DNA from: Endozoicomonas sp965261315
GTDB lineage: Bacteria; Pseudomonadota; Gammaproteobacteria; Pseudomonadales; Endozoicomonadaceae
Length of the DNA stretch: 64,000 bases
Direction of reading: 5' to 3'
Assembly: GCA_965261315.1 (NCBI GenBank)
Contig: CBDHDM010000048.1
Location: forward strand, 24,789 to 88,788
The notes beneath the pieces are model-generated. The model ran no database searches. It saw only the letters and a program-made list of their open reading frames with translations, and was not told where the DNA came from. The position numbers and the translations under genes were made by a program. Shown in pieces: positions 53,501-61,252 of the stretch (positions within the stretch are counted from its first letter, which is position 1; every line of letters begins with the position of its first letter).

Positions 53501-55412
53501 TCACCTCATCCGGATAGAGTGCGGCAATCTGGTCATGGCTGATTTTCAGAGCAGATAAACGATTACTCTCTTGTTGTAACCGTGGCAGTTTTGTGCCCAC
53601 AGCCTGCAGCTGCTGATTAATCCCTCTTTCACGGGACTGCAATTGCTTTTCCTGTTCGTGACAGTCACGCAGCTGTTTATCCAGCGCCTCAATTCGCAGC
53701 TCTTTTTCCTGCAGAATATCCACAGGTGCATTATCAGAACCGTACTGGCGTTGAAACTGTGCCCACTTATCCACAAGCACACTGAATCGGCCTTCTGTCT
53801 GAAGAAATTTCTCGAAATCCCGGGAGATCGCATCTTTTAATTGATTAGCGGATTTCTCTGTTTCATCCGGGGTATTGAGCTCTGCCTCGGAAAACAATCC
53901 TTCTTTCAGGGCATCGGTATAGACCGTTTCGTTATCAGTAAACTCTTTATCACGGGTACGCAGGGTTTCCAGATGTTCTTCCAGAGAGCGTTTGTGGGTT
54001 TTCAAATCCGCTAGCTCGCTCCCCAGTGTGTCTTTGAACGACTGGTCCGCCAGATAGTTCTCCCGAAAAGGATTACTGTCCAGGTCAAAGAAACTGTCGG
54101 CAGCGTCATCCAGTAGTTCCAGGGTCGTCAGGCGATGATGGTCATCCCGGAAAAGATCATGGCTATCGGCCAGTAAGGTGCGGACTTTGTCGGCAGGATA
54201 GAAACGCATGGATTTACCGGAATTCCAGTTAGCATCCGGATAGTAAACAAGTGCGGTTTTATCATGGCGGAAACAAGACAGCTGTCGGTTTTCAAACCAG
54301 GTCTCAATCTTGCGGGCACTGGTGCTGGTGATATCGGCCAGTGCTGACAGAGGGACTAATGGGGATGTTTCACCAACCCGTACAGCCATCTCCCGGGCCA
54401 GTACCATTTCCGGTGTCTGGTGGTCGCCAGCAACAGGAATGCCAGGAATCCCCTGACTGGCCAGTACCGCCATGCAGGCTGCCTGATCGCTGAGTTGTTC
54501 ACGGCATTGATCACGTTCCTGTCGGGCGCTTTCTAACTGGCCTGCTGCTTTATTCAGCTCTTCCAGTCGGGACTTTTTAGTGTCGTTTCGAGCCAGGTCT
54601 TTACTGTTTTCCTGAATCTGATGACGCAGTTCAGAAACTTTCTGACCGGAGTTGATGACCAGCTCCTCAATAAACTCCTCCGACTCATCCGTTTCCCCAT
54701 GGCTGGCACCTGCAAGAATCTGCGGAGCCAGCACTTCATAGAAAAACGCCTGGTCCGCTTTTTCGCCCGGACGGGGTTTGATGGCATTGAAAATCTGGCT
54801 CTTATCGGCACCGCCCTCTTTCTGGAAGGAGGCCAGCTGTTCAAGTTCTTTGCGGCTGATATGGAGGCTGATGGCATCCAGCCAGCTTTCCCGGTCTTTA
54901 GGACGCTCTTCCGTTTTCAGTTGGCGCAATGCCTGCCGGACATGCTCATTGCTGAATAACTGCAGCTTATGATCAGCAGTGATGGAGTGAATGGGAAGTT
55001 CTTCAAGACGTCCCTGGAAAAAGTAGTAACCGGCATCAGTATCACTATGGCCGTACATTCCGAATACCCAATGTTCACCGCCAACGCTGTCGCCAGCCGA
55101 AGTAAGGATATCCGTTTGGGCATCAGTGCAGGAGGTATAGCTGAACTCCACCCTGATATGCGACCACGGATGACCATCTCGGGATGGTGACATTTTTCGT
55201 CTGGTCTTGGTAATCAACGTTTGGTTTCGGGAAAGCATGCCAATCAGCGCATCTGAGAGCGTTGTTTTACCAAACCCGTTCTCCATATTCATGGCGGTGG
55301 ACTGCCCACGAAGATTCAGCATCAGGTGGCGCATTTTTGCTTCCCATGGAGAGCTGACATCACCGTGCTTGTTCAGCAGGCTGGCAATTTCAATGCGATT
55401 AATTACGGACAT
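50559..55412 (-). CDS. jetC: Wadjet JetC: SMC/MukB-like ATPase
   Basis: A 1,617-aa SMC-like motor. ATG 55412 follows AGGAGG by six bases; a TTG two codons upstream is rejected. Walker A is NGFGKTT (~residue 46-52). Long coiled coils rich in Gln/Glu/Leu heptads occupy ~260-700 and ~900-1400 around a central less helical hinge/neck region. The C-terminal lobe has the ABC-type signature MSEGQREAL (~1476) and Walker B SVVILDGLF (~1517), followed by IGLIHNPNY. The residue after the Walker B Asp is Gly where SMC proteins have Glu. It loads on and extrudes plasmid DNA together with JetA and JetB. Length exceeds most relatives. Confidence 0.85.
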   Translation of the reverse strand: MSVINRIEIASLLNKHGDVSSPWEAKMRHLMLNLRGQSTAMNMENGFGKTTLSDALIGMLSRNQTLITKTRRKMSPSRDGHPWSHIRVEFSYTSCTDAQTDILTSAGDSVGGEHWVFGMYGHSDTDAGYYFFQGRLEELPIHSITADHKLQLFSNEHVRQALRQLKTEERPKDRESWLDAISLHISRKELEQLASFQKEGGADKSQIFNAIKPRPGEKADQAFFYEVLAPQILAGASHGETDESEEFIEELVINSGQKVSELRHQIQENSKDLARNDTKKSRLEELNKAAGQLESARQERDQCREQLSDQAACMAVLASQGIPGIPVAGDHQTPEMVLAREMAVRVGETSPLVPLSALADITSTSARKIETWFENRQLSCFRHDKTALVYYPDANWNSGKSMRFYPADKVRTLLADSHDLFRDDHHRLTTLELLDDAADSFFDLDSNPFRENYLADQSFKDTLGSELADLKTHKRSLEEHLETLRTRDKEFTDNETVYTDALKEGLFSEAELNTPDETEKSANQLKDAISRDFEKFLQTEGRFSVLVDKWAQFQRQYGSDNAPVDILQEKELRIEALDKQLRDCHEQEKQLQSRERGINQQLQAVGTKLPRLQQESNRLSALKISHDQIAALYPDEVIAGLTQRLEAQQQALRTQNQTLSKQHTEQENRLENLVILQDDHKAFRSVFPDQQPEGLEEYLSEQQTELSSAVQSKEKLVSNLERLLSDLLHFRQEFPENDPGQWLAMASERFRHSLTGQDRVKGSIADIERQLSDLESDPVSPGAVEDQCTQLLKTTGLEPQPLHQVITELMPEGDARTLSWLTQAHNLLFAPVLLSEADAKTAAHEFARQRLPVPVFTRDALQKAADNQSATILGAATGYESLAVKSLLDPSFIEERKQQLADELAEHQQKLQDLEQALELYDPNSIATLLARSAAEAMTASAESELPVQQINLTEQQIALQAIKNQLSFENRKLIRSAEQFEQQGGDTAIADCKELLQQCQVQLEQVSGKLRKLEEQLSGDARRTLEKSETFVQEGGEAQLNQVTDALQELTIRQEQLSEQYEQSCSELEQYQKQRERCRQQISEVYQPGEKDRLATLDNYLEEGGPGFMANANERKAELTSQKHRAECRANLNFKRLRAYLSARDDQQGSADLKKQIASLQQQLKKIEADQEHKREAIERINTALLQLPAAIRQVDETAHRWLGQLAWFSPETLHDLSSQDLEKLESMPLYEKAENYRNISNEDEIDAILASAEALSDQLELENTQELHRELKHREKAHDDKQGHFLSVLGRILDTDRHWFNATELTRLNHLEQADNKALADLGSMIATIGEQLVKSRERQTLLEESMLGNEEELQKRLSSIILHSVDNLKILKKVASQSSGDNAYFVIDADIVSEDGVLNLVRSLLAEIEEDQRKIRSRKAKNLPVGSEKKQKEDLQSSLRSQIYRQLFTNIRIRLKHEAIRSHGNLFSLNEDMSEGQREALSLMWLVKLSEFAIERELRTVSSQYRRKERKSGESVVILDGLFSKLSNKQLIEDSLESLRNTRGRFQMIGLIHNPNYENDPDIFPTYLVGNVIGGQKGGHVTVKEGVRVSPKALGRSKGEASLFHLHVEHEGIS

Positions 55413-56253
55413 CGGCAACCTCCTGGTCTTTTAGCTGAACAGTCGTATCATTATGATCGCTGGGTGAATCCGGCAGATTGACAATTCGTTGGGCAATATC
55501 ATCCGGAATTAAATGTTGCAGATGGCTGAAGCCGGTTTGTTCAACCTCCAGGGCACCTAGCAAGGTCTGCTGAAATATTTTGTCTCCTTTGGCCTGTAGG
55601 TGATTTGCATTGACCAGCACATCAATAAAGTTTTTCACCCGTCGGTTAATATCTGAACCTTTTTCCGCGAGAAGAGTAGAGAGCTGACGGGGGGCGTTGT
55701 CTAATGCAGTCTTATCCGCGCCATGTTGAAAATGACCAGAGCGGCGGATGGTTTCCAGATGATCTTTCAGGGTTTCTGTCAACTCTTCCTGAGCAAATAC
55801 TGCACTCTGATACAGGCTTACATCAGACAGTGAACGGCCAGACCGGGTGTAAAGCAGACTCAACATCAATAGCCATAGGTGGATAAACCATACGGCTGTT
55901 GCTTCTTTGGTTTCATTATTACGAATCTTAAGTTTCTGCAACACCTGTTGTTGGCTGAATATGTCTGGCAGTTCGGCTTCCGGGTTGCGCATTAGTATGT
56001 AAATTTGGCCGCCGGGCGGGATACCGGGGTAGTCAGCACTGTCATAAACCGCCAGCTGTAGCCCCTGTCCAGACAGAAAATTACGGAAATTGTGCATCTC
56101 CCCGTCATCGGCCTCTTTCAAAATAATGGCAGCGTCACGTTCAGATATAAGCCCAGTCTGTGATGCACGGCGACGTCCGCTCTGGGAACGGGTTTCTGCA
56201 ATGCGATGACGCAGCAGATAAGCGTAAACCTCACCCATTTCAGTCATGTTCAT
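55399..56253 (-). CDS. jetB: Wadjet JetB: MukE/MksE-like kite subunit
   Basis: A 284-aa mostly helical protein with tandem winged-helix character (TEMGEVYAYLLRHRIAETR; ISERDAAIILKEA). Position, length and strand fit the MukE/MksE-like subunit that binds the kleisin JetA. Its start overlaps the jetA stop (ATGA) and its last 14 bp overlap jetC, so all four genes are translationally coupled. Assigned mainly by operon context. Confidence 0.75.
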   Translation of the reverse strand: MNMTEMGEVYAYLLRHRIAETRSQSGRRRASQTGLISERDAAIILKEADDGEMHNFRNFLSGQGLQLAVYDSADYPGIPPGGQIYILMRNPEAELPDIFSQQQVLQKLKIRNNETKEATAVWFIHLWLLMLSLLYTRSGRSLSDVSLYQSAVFAQEELTETLKDHLETIRRSGHFQHGADKTALDNAPRQLSTLLAEKGSDINRRVKNFIDVLVNANHLQAKGDKIFQQTLLGALEVEQTGFSHLQHLIPDDIAQRIVNLPDSPSDHNDTTVQLKDQEVADVRN

Positions 56254-57674
56254 GGCTGGGGTTCCTCTATCTTTGCTGTTTTTATCATTGGTTTTACAGA
56301 ACGTTTTTCTATCGTCATAAGAATTGGGTTGTCACCGTGAAGGTTTCGGCCATCGGGCAATTTCATGTTTAATTTTTGTGGGTCAATTCCCACGGCCAGA
56401 TTTGGTAGCAGCTGTTCTGTATCAACAAACATATTGATCAGTTGTGGCAGGCAGTCCTCAACCATCTGATGGGTATCTTCAAACTGGTGCCAGCCATTGC
56501 AAATGGCTTCGCTCAGGGGGAGTGGCCCTTGTTGCAATCGCTGTCGTATAGCATCGCCGTAGTGGTTCAGGAAACGTTTAAGTTTCAGAGCTTCCGGGGT
56601 TTCCTCAGCTTCATCGCTATAGACCAGGTTGTTCCGACTGGTATTTGCCCGTTGGTTATTCAGCAGCCCCTGATAGTCAAAAGGTGACGGAATGGTAACC
56701 GCTATATCAACGGGTACCAGCTGTTTGAATACCGATTCCATCAGCTCCATACCAGGAGGATGCCACGCAAGATTGAGTGCTGCCTTGTTAAAGTCGACGA
56801 TACCCATGCTCTGGATACGGCCTTCGGCAATGTCACGCAGCAGGTCAGTTAGTCGGCGGTTCAGGTTTTCCAGGGCATTAAGAATCCGGATCAGTGGTTG
56901 ATTCAGCATTTGCAGTTCCCAGTCGTCGGCTTGCAGTTGCGCCCACTGGTTAAACCGTTCCTGAACGTCATGACGCAGGAACTGATTCTGGCAATCAAAT
57001 ACGGTTGTTTGAATATTGCGAACTGCATTCTGGTAATACTTGCGGTTGTTTCTGAACGAGTCCAGCTTGCCTTCCAGTGCCGGATTTTCCCGAATCCGGC
57101 GGATCTCCTGGGTCAGTCCGCGAATGGAAAGCAGGATAGAATCACAAATAGGTGGAATACGGTCAAAATCACTGCGGGTAATAGCCGAAATGATTTTGGC
57201 CGCATCATGCTCACTGTAGAGGATATCATCCACCTGGCGGGATAATGTGACGCTCTGGCGACCTGTCTGTGATAGACGGACATGGCCGATCTTGTTTTGT
57301 TTTTCCAGTAATGCGGTGTGCTTTGTACTGGCCGCACCCTGATCGTCGTCTTCTGAGTGTCGGCTGAAGAAGAGTTCACTGGGCGTGCTGAGCATATTAA
57401 TTACATAGCTCAGGTCGTCCGCTGTCAGTTCCGGAATCTTGGTCTGAAGGTAGTTCAGGCAGCGGTTCTGGGGAAGGAATTGGCTGTTGGTTTGGTAGTC
57501 CTCTTCCAGCAAATATTCCAGCAACTGAAAGGCAATATCCAGCCAGTATCCGTCCTGATTACCGGTACGGCTCTCCAGCGAAACCCGGGTATGGTCAGAA
57601 TGCCGTTCATGATTGCTGTCATGCAGATCTACCAGGCGCAAGGTGGTAGATAATAGGACTATCCATGAATTCAT
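56250..57674 (-). CDS. jetA: Wadjet JetA: MukF/MksF-like kleisin
   Basis: A 474-aa protein from ATG 57674. An in-frame ATG at 57764 (504 aa) cannot be excluded; neither has a strong ribosome-binding site. N-terminal winged-helix region (YWLDIAFQLLEYLLEEDYQTNSQFLP), helical bundle with IRGLTQEIRRIREN (~170-200), helical linker, and a C-terminal globular part. This matches the kleisin-like JetA at the head of Wadjet operons. Divergent from fic with a ~135-bp shared promoter region. Confidence 0.78.
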   Translation of the reverse strand: MNSWIVLLSTTLRLVDLHDSNHERHSDHTRVSLESRTGNQDGYWLDIAFQLLEYLLEEDYQTNSQFLPQNRCLNYLQTKIPELTADDLSYVINMLSTPSELFFSRHSEDDDQGAASTKHTALLEKQNKIGHVRLSQTGRQSVTLSRQVDDILYSEHDAAKIISAITRSDFDRIPPICDSILLSIRGLTQEIRRIRENPALEGKLDSFRNNRKYYQNAVRNIQTTVFDCQNQFLRHDVQERFNQWAQLQADDWELQMLNQPLIRILNALENLNRRLTDLLRDIAEGRIQSMGIVDFNKAALNLAWHPPGMELMESVFKQLVPVDIAVTIPSPFDYQGLLNNQRANTSRNNLVYSDEAEETPEALKLKRFLNHYGDAIRQRLQQGPLPLSEAICNGWHQFEDTHQMVEDCLPQLINMFVDTEQLLPNLAVGIDPQKLNMKLPDGRNLHGDNPILMTIEKRSVKPMIKTAKIEEPQP

Positions 57675-57809
57675 TGGGGTGATTACAGTTAAATAACAGA
57701 GCCCCATATTATAACTTTCTGTCAAGTAGGTGCAGTTATAATTTGCTTGTATGGGGATGCCCATCTACACTAAACAAAGTTTTTTATAAAGTTTGTTTGT
57801 GGTGAAGGT

Positions 57810-59171
57810 ATGGCTAAAATACAAGGAGTTGAAGTACCCCCTAAAGAGGATTTGCTTGAACAGCTCCTGGAGAATAATGAGGGTCGATTAACCTTTGTAG
57901 ACCTTATGAATTCTGTAGATCCCAATGATCATGGTTTTGATAGCAAGGGTAATTATCTGCATTGGGATGGTTTCATCACCCGTTCAAGAGACTTTAAGGG
58001 AAGAAAAGAGTTTGCTTACTTAGTACTTAAAATGAAGCGCTCACTTAAACCTCATGATCACTTACGAGATGAAAATGGGCGGCCATTTTCCTATACCGAA
58101 AATGGCCTGATGGCGAAGCTCTATAAAGTCGACACTTTGATTAAGTTTGAGCACCTCCAGGGAGCCACTTTGCACGATAAAAACATTCATCTTGTGAAAA
58201 ATGTCATTATGGAAGAGGCTATTTCCAGCGCACAGTTGGAAGGGGCTGCCACTACACGAAAAGTTGCCAAGGAGATGCTGGAAACTGGGCGTGAGCCCAG
58301 AAATATGTCTGAGCAGATGATAGTGAACAACTGGAATTTGATTCAGTATGCTGAAGAGAGCAAAGGTGAGCTGTTGTCGCTGGATCTGATCTTGCAATTT
58401 AACAAGATTGCCACGGCGTATGCTTTGGAAAATGATCATACCGCAGGAGAGCTCAGGGACGCACCGGTATTTGTGAAAAATAACATGACAAATGAGGTGA
58501 TTCATGAAGCTCCGGACGCCAGCCAACTTGAAATTATGCTCAATATGGTGTGTGAGTACGCCAATGCTGATCACAAGGTGGGGGGGGAGTTTATTCATCC
58601 TGTGGTCAAGGCGTGCGTACTGCACTTTATGATTGGCTACATCCATCCTTTCTTTGATGGTAATGGTAGAACTGCTCGAGCCTTGTTCTATTGGTATATG
58701 TTGAAAAGCGGTTATCAAAACTTTCGGTATATATCGATTTCAGCGCTGCTCAAGGATGCACCAGCAAAATACATGAAAAGCTATCTGTACACAGAGACCG
58801 ATAGTAATGACCTCACCCACTTTATTGACTATCAGCTAACTATTATCATTCGGGCTCTGGAGCGGTTTACGGAGTATGTTAAAACCAAAGCCAGAGAGTT
58901 ACAAAGTGCTATTGAGACACTGAAAACCTCCCATATTTACAATAAGTTAAGTCTTCAGCATATCACTATACTGGAAAAAGCATTAAAGCATGCTGGCCGG
59001 ACGTTTACCGTGAAAGAAATTGAAAGTGACTTTAATGTGTCGTCTACGGCTGCTCGAAAGTATCTTGATACATTGGCTGAGATGGAATTGCTGATTAAGT
59101 TTAAGCTGAAAGGGAGAAGTTATGGATACATTGCTCCAGCGGATTTGAGAGAAAGGTTATGTGTTGAATAA
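57810..59171 (+). CDS. Fic-family protein (AMP/NMP-transferase), class II self-inhibited
   Basis: A 453-aa protein. The Fic motif HPFFDGNGRTAR (~residue 277) is complete with catalytic His. The inhibitory helix motif SxxxEG (SAQLEG, ~residue 142) lies before it, as in class II Fic proteins, so basal activity should be repressed. The N-terminal ~100 residues are a DUF4172-like/substrate-binding domain and the last ~80 form a winged helix (TFTVKEIESDFNVSSTAARKYLDTL), suggesting DNA or partner binding. It is divergent from jetA. Confidence 0.9.
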   Translation: MAKIQGVEVPPKEDLLEQLLENNEGRLTFVDLMNSVDPNDHGFDSKGNYLHWDGFITRSRDFKGRKEFAYLVLKMKRSLKPHDHLRDENGRPFSYTENGLMAKLYKVDTLIKFEHLQGATLHDKNIHLVKNVIMEEAISSAQLEGAATTRKVAKEMLETGREPRNMSEQMIVNNWNLIQYAEESKGELLSLDLILQFNKIATAYALENDHTAGELRDAPVFVKNNMTNEVIHEAPDASQLEIMLNMVCEYANADHKVGGEFIHPVVKACVLHFMIGYIHPFFDGNGRTARALFYWYMLKSGYQNFRYISISALLKDAPAKYMKSYLYTETDSNDLTHFIDYQLTIIIRALERFTEYVKTKARELQSAIETLKTSHIYNKLSLQHITILEKALKHAGRTFTVKEIESDFNVSSTAARKYLDTLAEMELLIKFKLKGRSYGYIAPADLRERLCVE

Positions 59172-59257
59172 GTGGTTATGATTGATCAAGCTTTTAATCT
59201 TCGTTAACACAGACGATTTAAACATCTTGTTTTTGTATTGTTACACATGTATCGTTC

Positions 59258-59273
59258 ATCGTAATTTAACGAT
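59258..59273. promoter_or_regulatory. ATCGT-N6-ACGAT palindrome upstream of arsR
   Basis: A 16-bp inverted repeat (ATCGT, six A/T bases, ACGAT) 29 bp before the arsR start codon. The same arms with the same spacing occur at 59711-59726 before the ACR3 gene, so both are probable ArsR operators. Confidence 0.7.
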
Positions 59274-59301
59274 TGATGCATTAAGTGAAGAGATTACATT
59301 G

Positions 59302-59619
59302 ATGACGGAGTGCCTTCAAAGTCTTGCTGGTTTCGAATTCAACGAGGCTGAAGAGAAGGAGCTGGCTTCTTATGCAAAGGCAATAGGACATCCAGCCAGA
59401 GTACGTCTGTTGCGGATATTGGCTGGTCGAGTTTGTCTTGGTTCGGATCTTGTCGATCAACTGGGTCTGGCTCAGTCCACCGTATCTGAACATCTCCGGA
59501 TATTAAGGGAAGCAGGGCTTGTTCATGCTGAAGTTAAGCATCCTCGCACTTGTTTTAGTCTGCGGGCAGACGCGGTGGCTCGAGTACGTCAGTTGTTGGC
59601 TGATGTCATTGGAAGTTAA
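59302..59619 (+). CDS. arsR: ArsR-family arsenic repressor
   Basis: A 105-aa winged-helix repressor; ATG 59302 is chosen because the longer frame from 59182 runs through the operator. HTH: CLGSDLVDQLGLAQSTVSEHLRILREAGLV. Cysteines occur at residue 4, before the recognition helix (GRVCLG) and in the wing-to-helix segment (RTCFS). The E. coli CVCDLC triad is not present, so As(III) coordination must use another arrangement. First gene of arsR-ACR3-arsD-arsA. Confidence 0.88.
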   Translation: MTECLQSLAGFEFNEAEEKELASYAKAIGHPARVRLLRILAGRVCLGSDLVDQLGLAQSTVSEHLRILREAGLVHAEVKHPRTCFSLRADAVARVRQLLADVIGS

Positions 59620-59710
59620 CCAGGAGTCTGTTGGCATTTTTCTCGTGCTCGGCAGACGTCTGACTTAATTTGACACAGGATGACCAGGGTTCATTTCTGT
59701 AATTCTATTT

Positions 59711-59726
59711 ATCGTTTTTCGACGAT
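59711..59726. promoter_or_regulatory. ATCGT-N6-ACGAT palindrome upstream of ACR3
   Basis: A second 16-bp palindrome with arms identical to the one before arsR, centred ~38 bp before the ACR3 start. It implies a separate regulated promoter within the ars cluster. Confidence 0.7.
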
Positions 59727-59756
59727 ATTCGATATTGATTTAAAAAAGGCCTGACT

Positions 59757-60788
59757 ATGGGTATTTTTGAACGTTACTTAAGTCTCTGGGTAGCACTGGC
59801 AATGGTTGCCGGTCTGGTGGGTGGCTCACTGTTCCCTAGTGTTTTTGAAACTCTTGGCAGTTTGGAATACGCCAAAATCAATTTTGTGATTGCTGTGCTG
59901 ATCTGGCTGATGATCTACCCAATGATGATGCAGATCGACTTCACGGCGATTAAAAACATCCATCGTCGTCCAAAAGGGTTGATTGTCACGCTGACAGTCA
60001 ACTGGTTGATTAAACCGTTTACCATGGCGGTGCTGGCGATCCTGTTTATCCGCTATATCTTCGGCAGCTTTACCGGGCTTATTTCTCCGGCATTGGGTGA
60101 TGAGTACATTGCCGGCATGATTCTTCTGGGTGTTGCGCCCTGTACAGCCATGGTCTTCGTCTGGAGTCAGCTGACCCGAGGTGATGCTAATTACACACTG
60201 GTCCAGGTGGCGGTTAATGATCTGGTGATGGTTGTGGCCTTTGCCCCGATCGCTGCGTTTCTTCTGGGTGTTACGGATGTCATCGTACCCTGGAGTACGC
60301 TCTTTCTTTCCGTCGTATTATTTATCGTTATTCCATTGCTGGCCGGGCTGATTACTCGAAAAGTTCTGCGATCTGAACAGGTGTTGCAGACTTTTGGTCA
60401 CCGGGTGAAACCATTATCAATTCTCGGTTTGATCCTGACTGTGGTGCTGCTGTTTGGTTTTCAGGCTCCACGGATACTGGCAAACCCAGTGGATATCGTA
60501 CTGATCGCCATTCCATTAATTATTCAGACCGTGCTCATCTTCGCCATTGCCTACTACTGGATGTACAAGTGGAAAGAACCTCACAGTATTGCCGCGCCCG
60601 GTGGGATGATTGGCGCATCTAACTTCTTTGAGCTGGCAGTCGCCGTAGCGATCAGTTTGTTTGGTCTGAACTCCGGAGCTGCACTGGCGACAGTGGTCGG
60701 TGTATTGGTTGAAGTGCCCATCATGCTGGCGCTGGTGGCTTATGCAAATCGCACCCGTGATCGATTCCCGGTTGCTCACACTGGTTAA
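59757..60788 (+). CDS. acr3: ACR3-family arsenite efflux permease
   Basis: A 343-aa membrane protein with ten hydrophobic segments. Family motifs: YPMMMQIDF, LGVAPCTAMVFVWSQLTRGDANYTL with the essential Cys, QVAVNDLVMV, and APGGMIGASNFFELAVAVAISLFG. It exports As(OH)3/arsenite and can pair with ArsA as ATPase. The start ATG follows an A-rich AAAAAGG. The gap to arsD is 84 bp. Confidence 0.95.
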   Translation: MGIFERYLSLWVALAMVAGLVGGSLFPSVFETLGSLEYAKINFVIAVLIWLMIYPMMMQIDFTAIKNIHRRPKGLIVTLTVNWLIKPFTMAVLAILFIRYIFGSFTGLISPALGDEYIAGMILLGVAPCTAMVFVWSQLTRGDANYTLVQVAVNDLVMVVAFAPIAAFLLGVTDVIVPWSTLFLSVVLFIVIPLLAGLITRKVLRSEQVLQTFGHRVKPLSILGLILTVVLLFGFQAPRILANPVDIVLIAIPLIIQTVLIFAIAYYWMYKWKEPHSIAAPGGMIGASNFFELAVAVAISLFGLNSGAALATVVGVLVEVPIMLALVAYANRTRDRFPVAHTG

Positions 60789-60872
60789 CCATCTTCCCGT
60801 TTACTCGACTACCGACAGGTTTCGGTAGTCATCCAATCCCATAGACATGTAAAAGAGATAAGGAATACAACG

Positions 60873-61241
60873 ATGTCGGCCATTACCGTGTTTGATCCTG
60901 CCATGTGCTGTTCTTCTGGTGTTTGTGGTCCAAAGCCGGATCAAAAACTGTCTGTTTTTTCTGCGGATCTGAGTCACCTGGAATCTCTGGGACATCAGGT
61001 GACCCGTCATAACCTGGCTCAGGAAGCGGCTGCTTTTGCTGCCAACCTGACGGTCAGGGCCATGCTGGAAGCCCATAAAAATGAAGCGCTGCCCATTATT
61101 ATGCGCGACGGTGAAATGGTCAGCTACGGAACTTACCCAACCCGTGAGCAACTGATTGCCATGGCGGCAGGTGGACAGCTTGAAACCGCCGAAGCTGAAT
61201 CGGTAACTGCTGGTGGTTGTTGCTGCAGTGGCACCTGTTAA
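60873..61241 (+). CDS. arsD: ArsD arsenic metallochaperone
   Basis: A 122-aa thioredoxin-fold protein. Cys12, Cys13 and Cys18 (DPAMCCSSGVC) form the As(III) site that hands arsenite to ArsA, and an extra C-terminal CCCSGTC cluster is present. LGHQVTRHNLAQEAAAFAAN and LPIIMRDGEMVSYGTYPTREQL are typical. The stop is 11 bp before the arsA start. Confidence 0.95.
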   Translation: MSAITVFDPAMCCSSGVCGPKPDQKLSVFSADLSHLESLGHQVTRHNLAQEAAAFAANLTVRAMLEAHKNEALPIIMRDGEMVSYGTYPTREQLIAMAAGGQLETAEAESVTAGGCCCSGTC

Positions 61242-61252
61242 GGAGTGACGTG

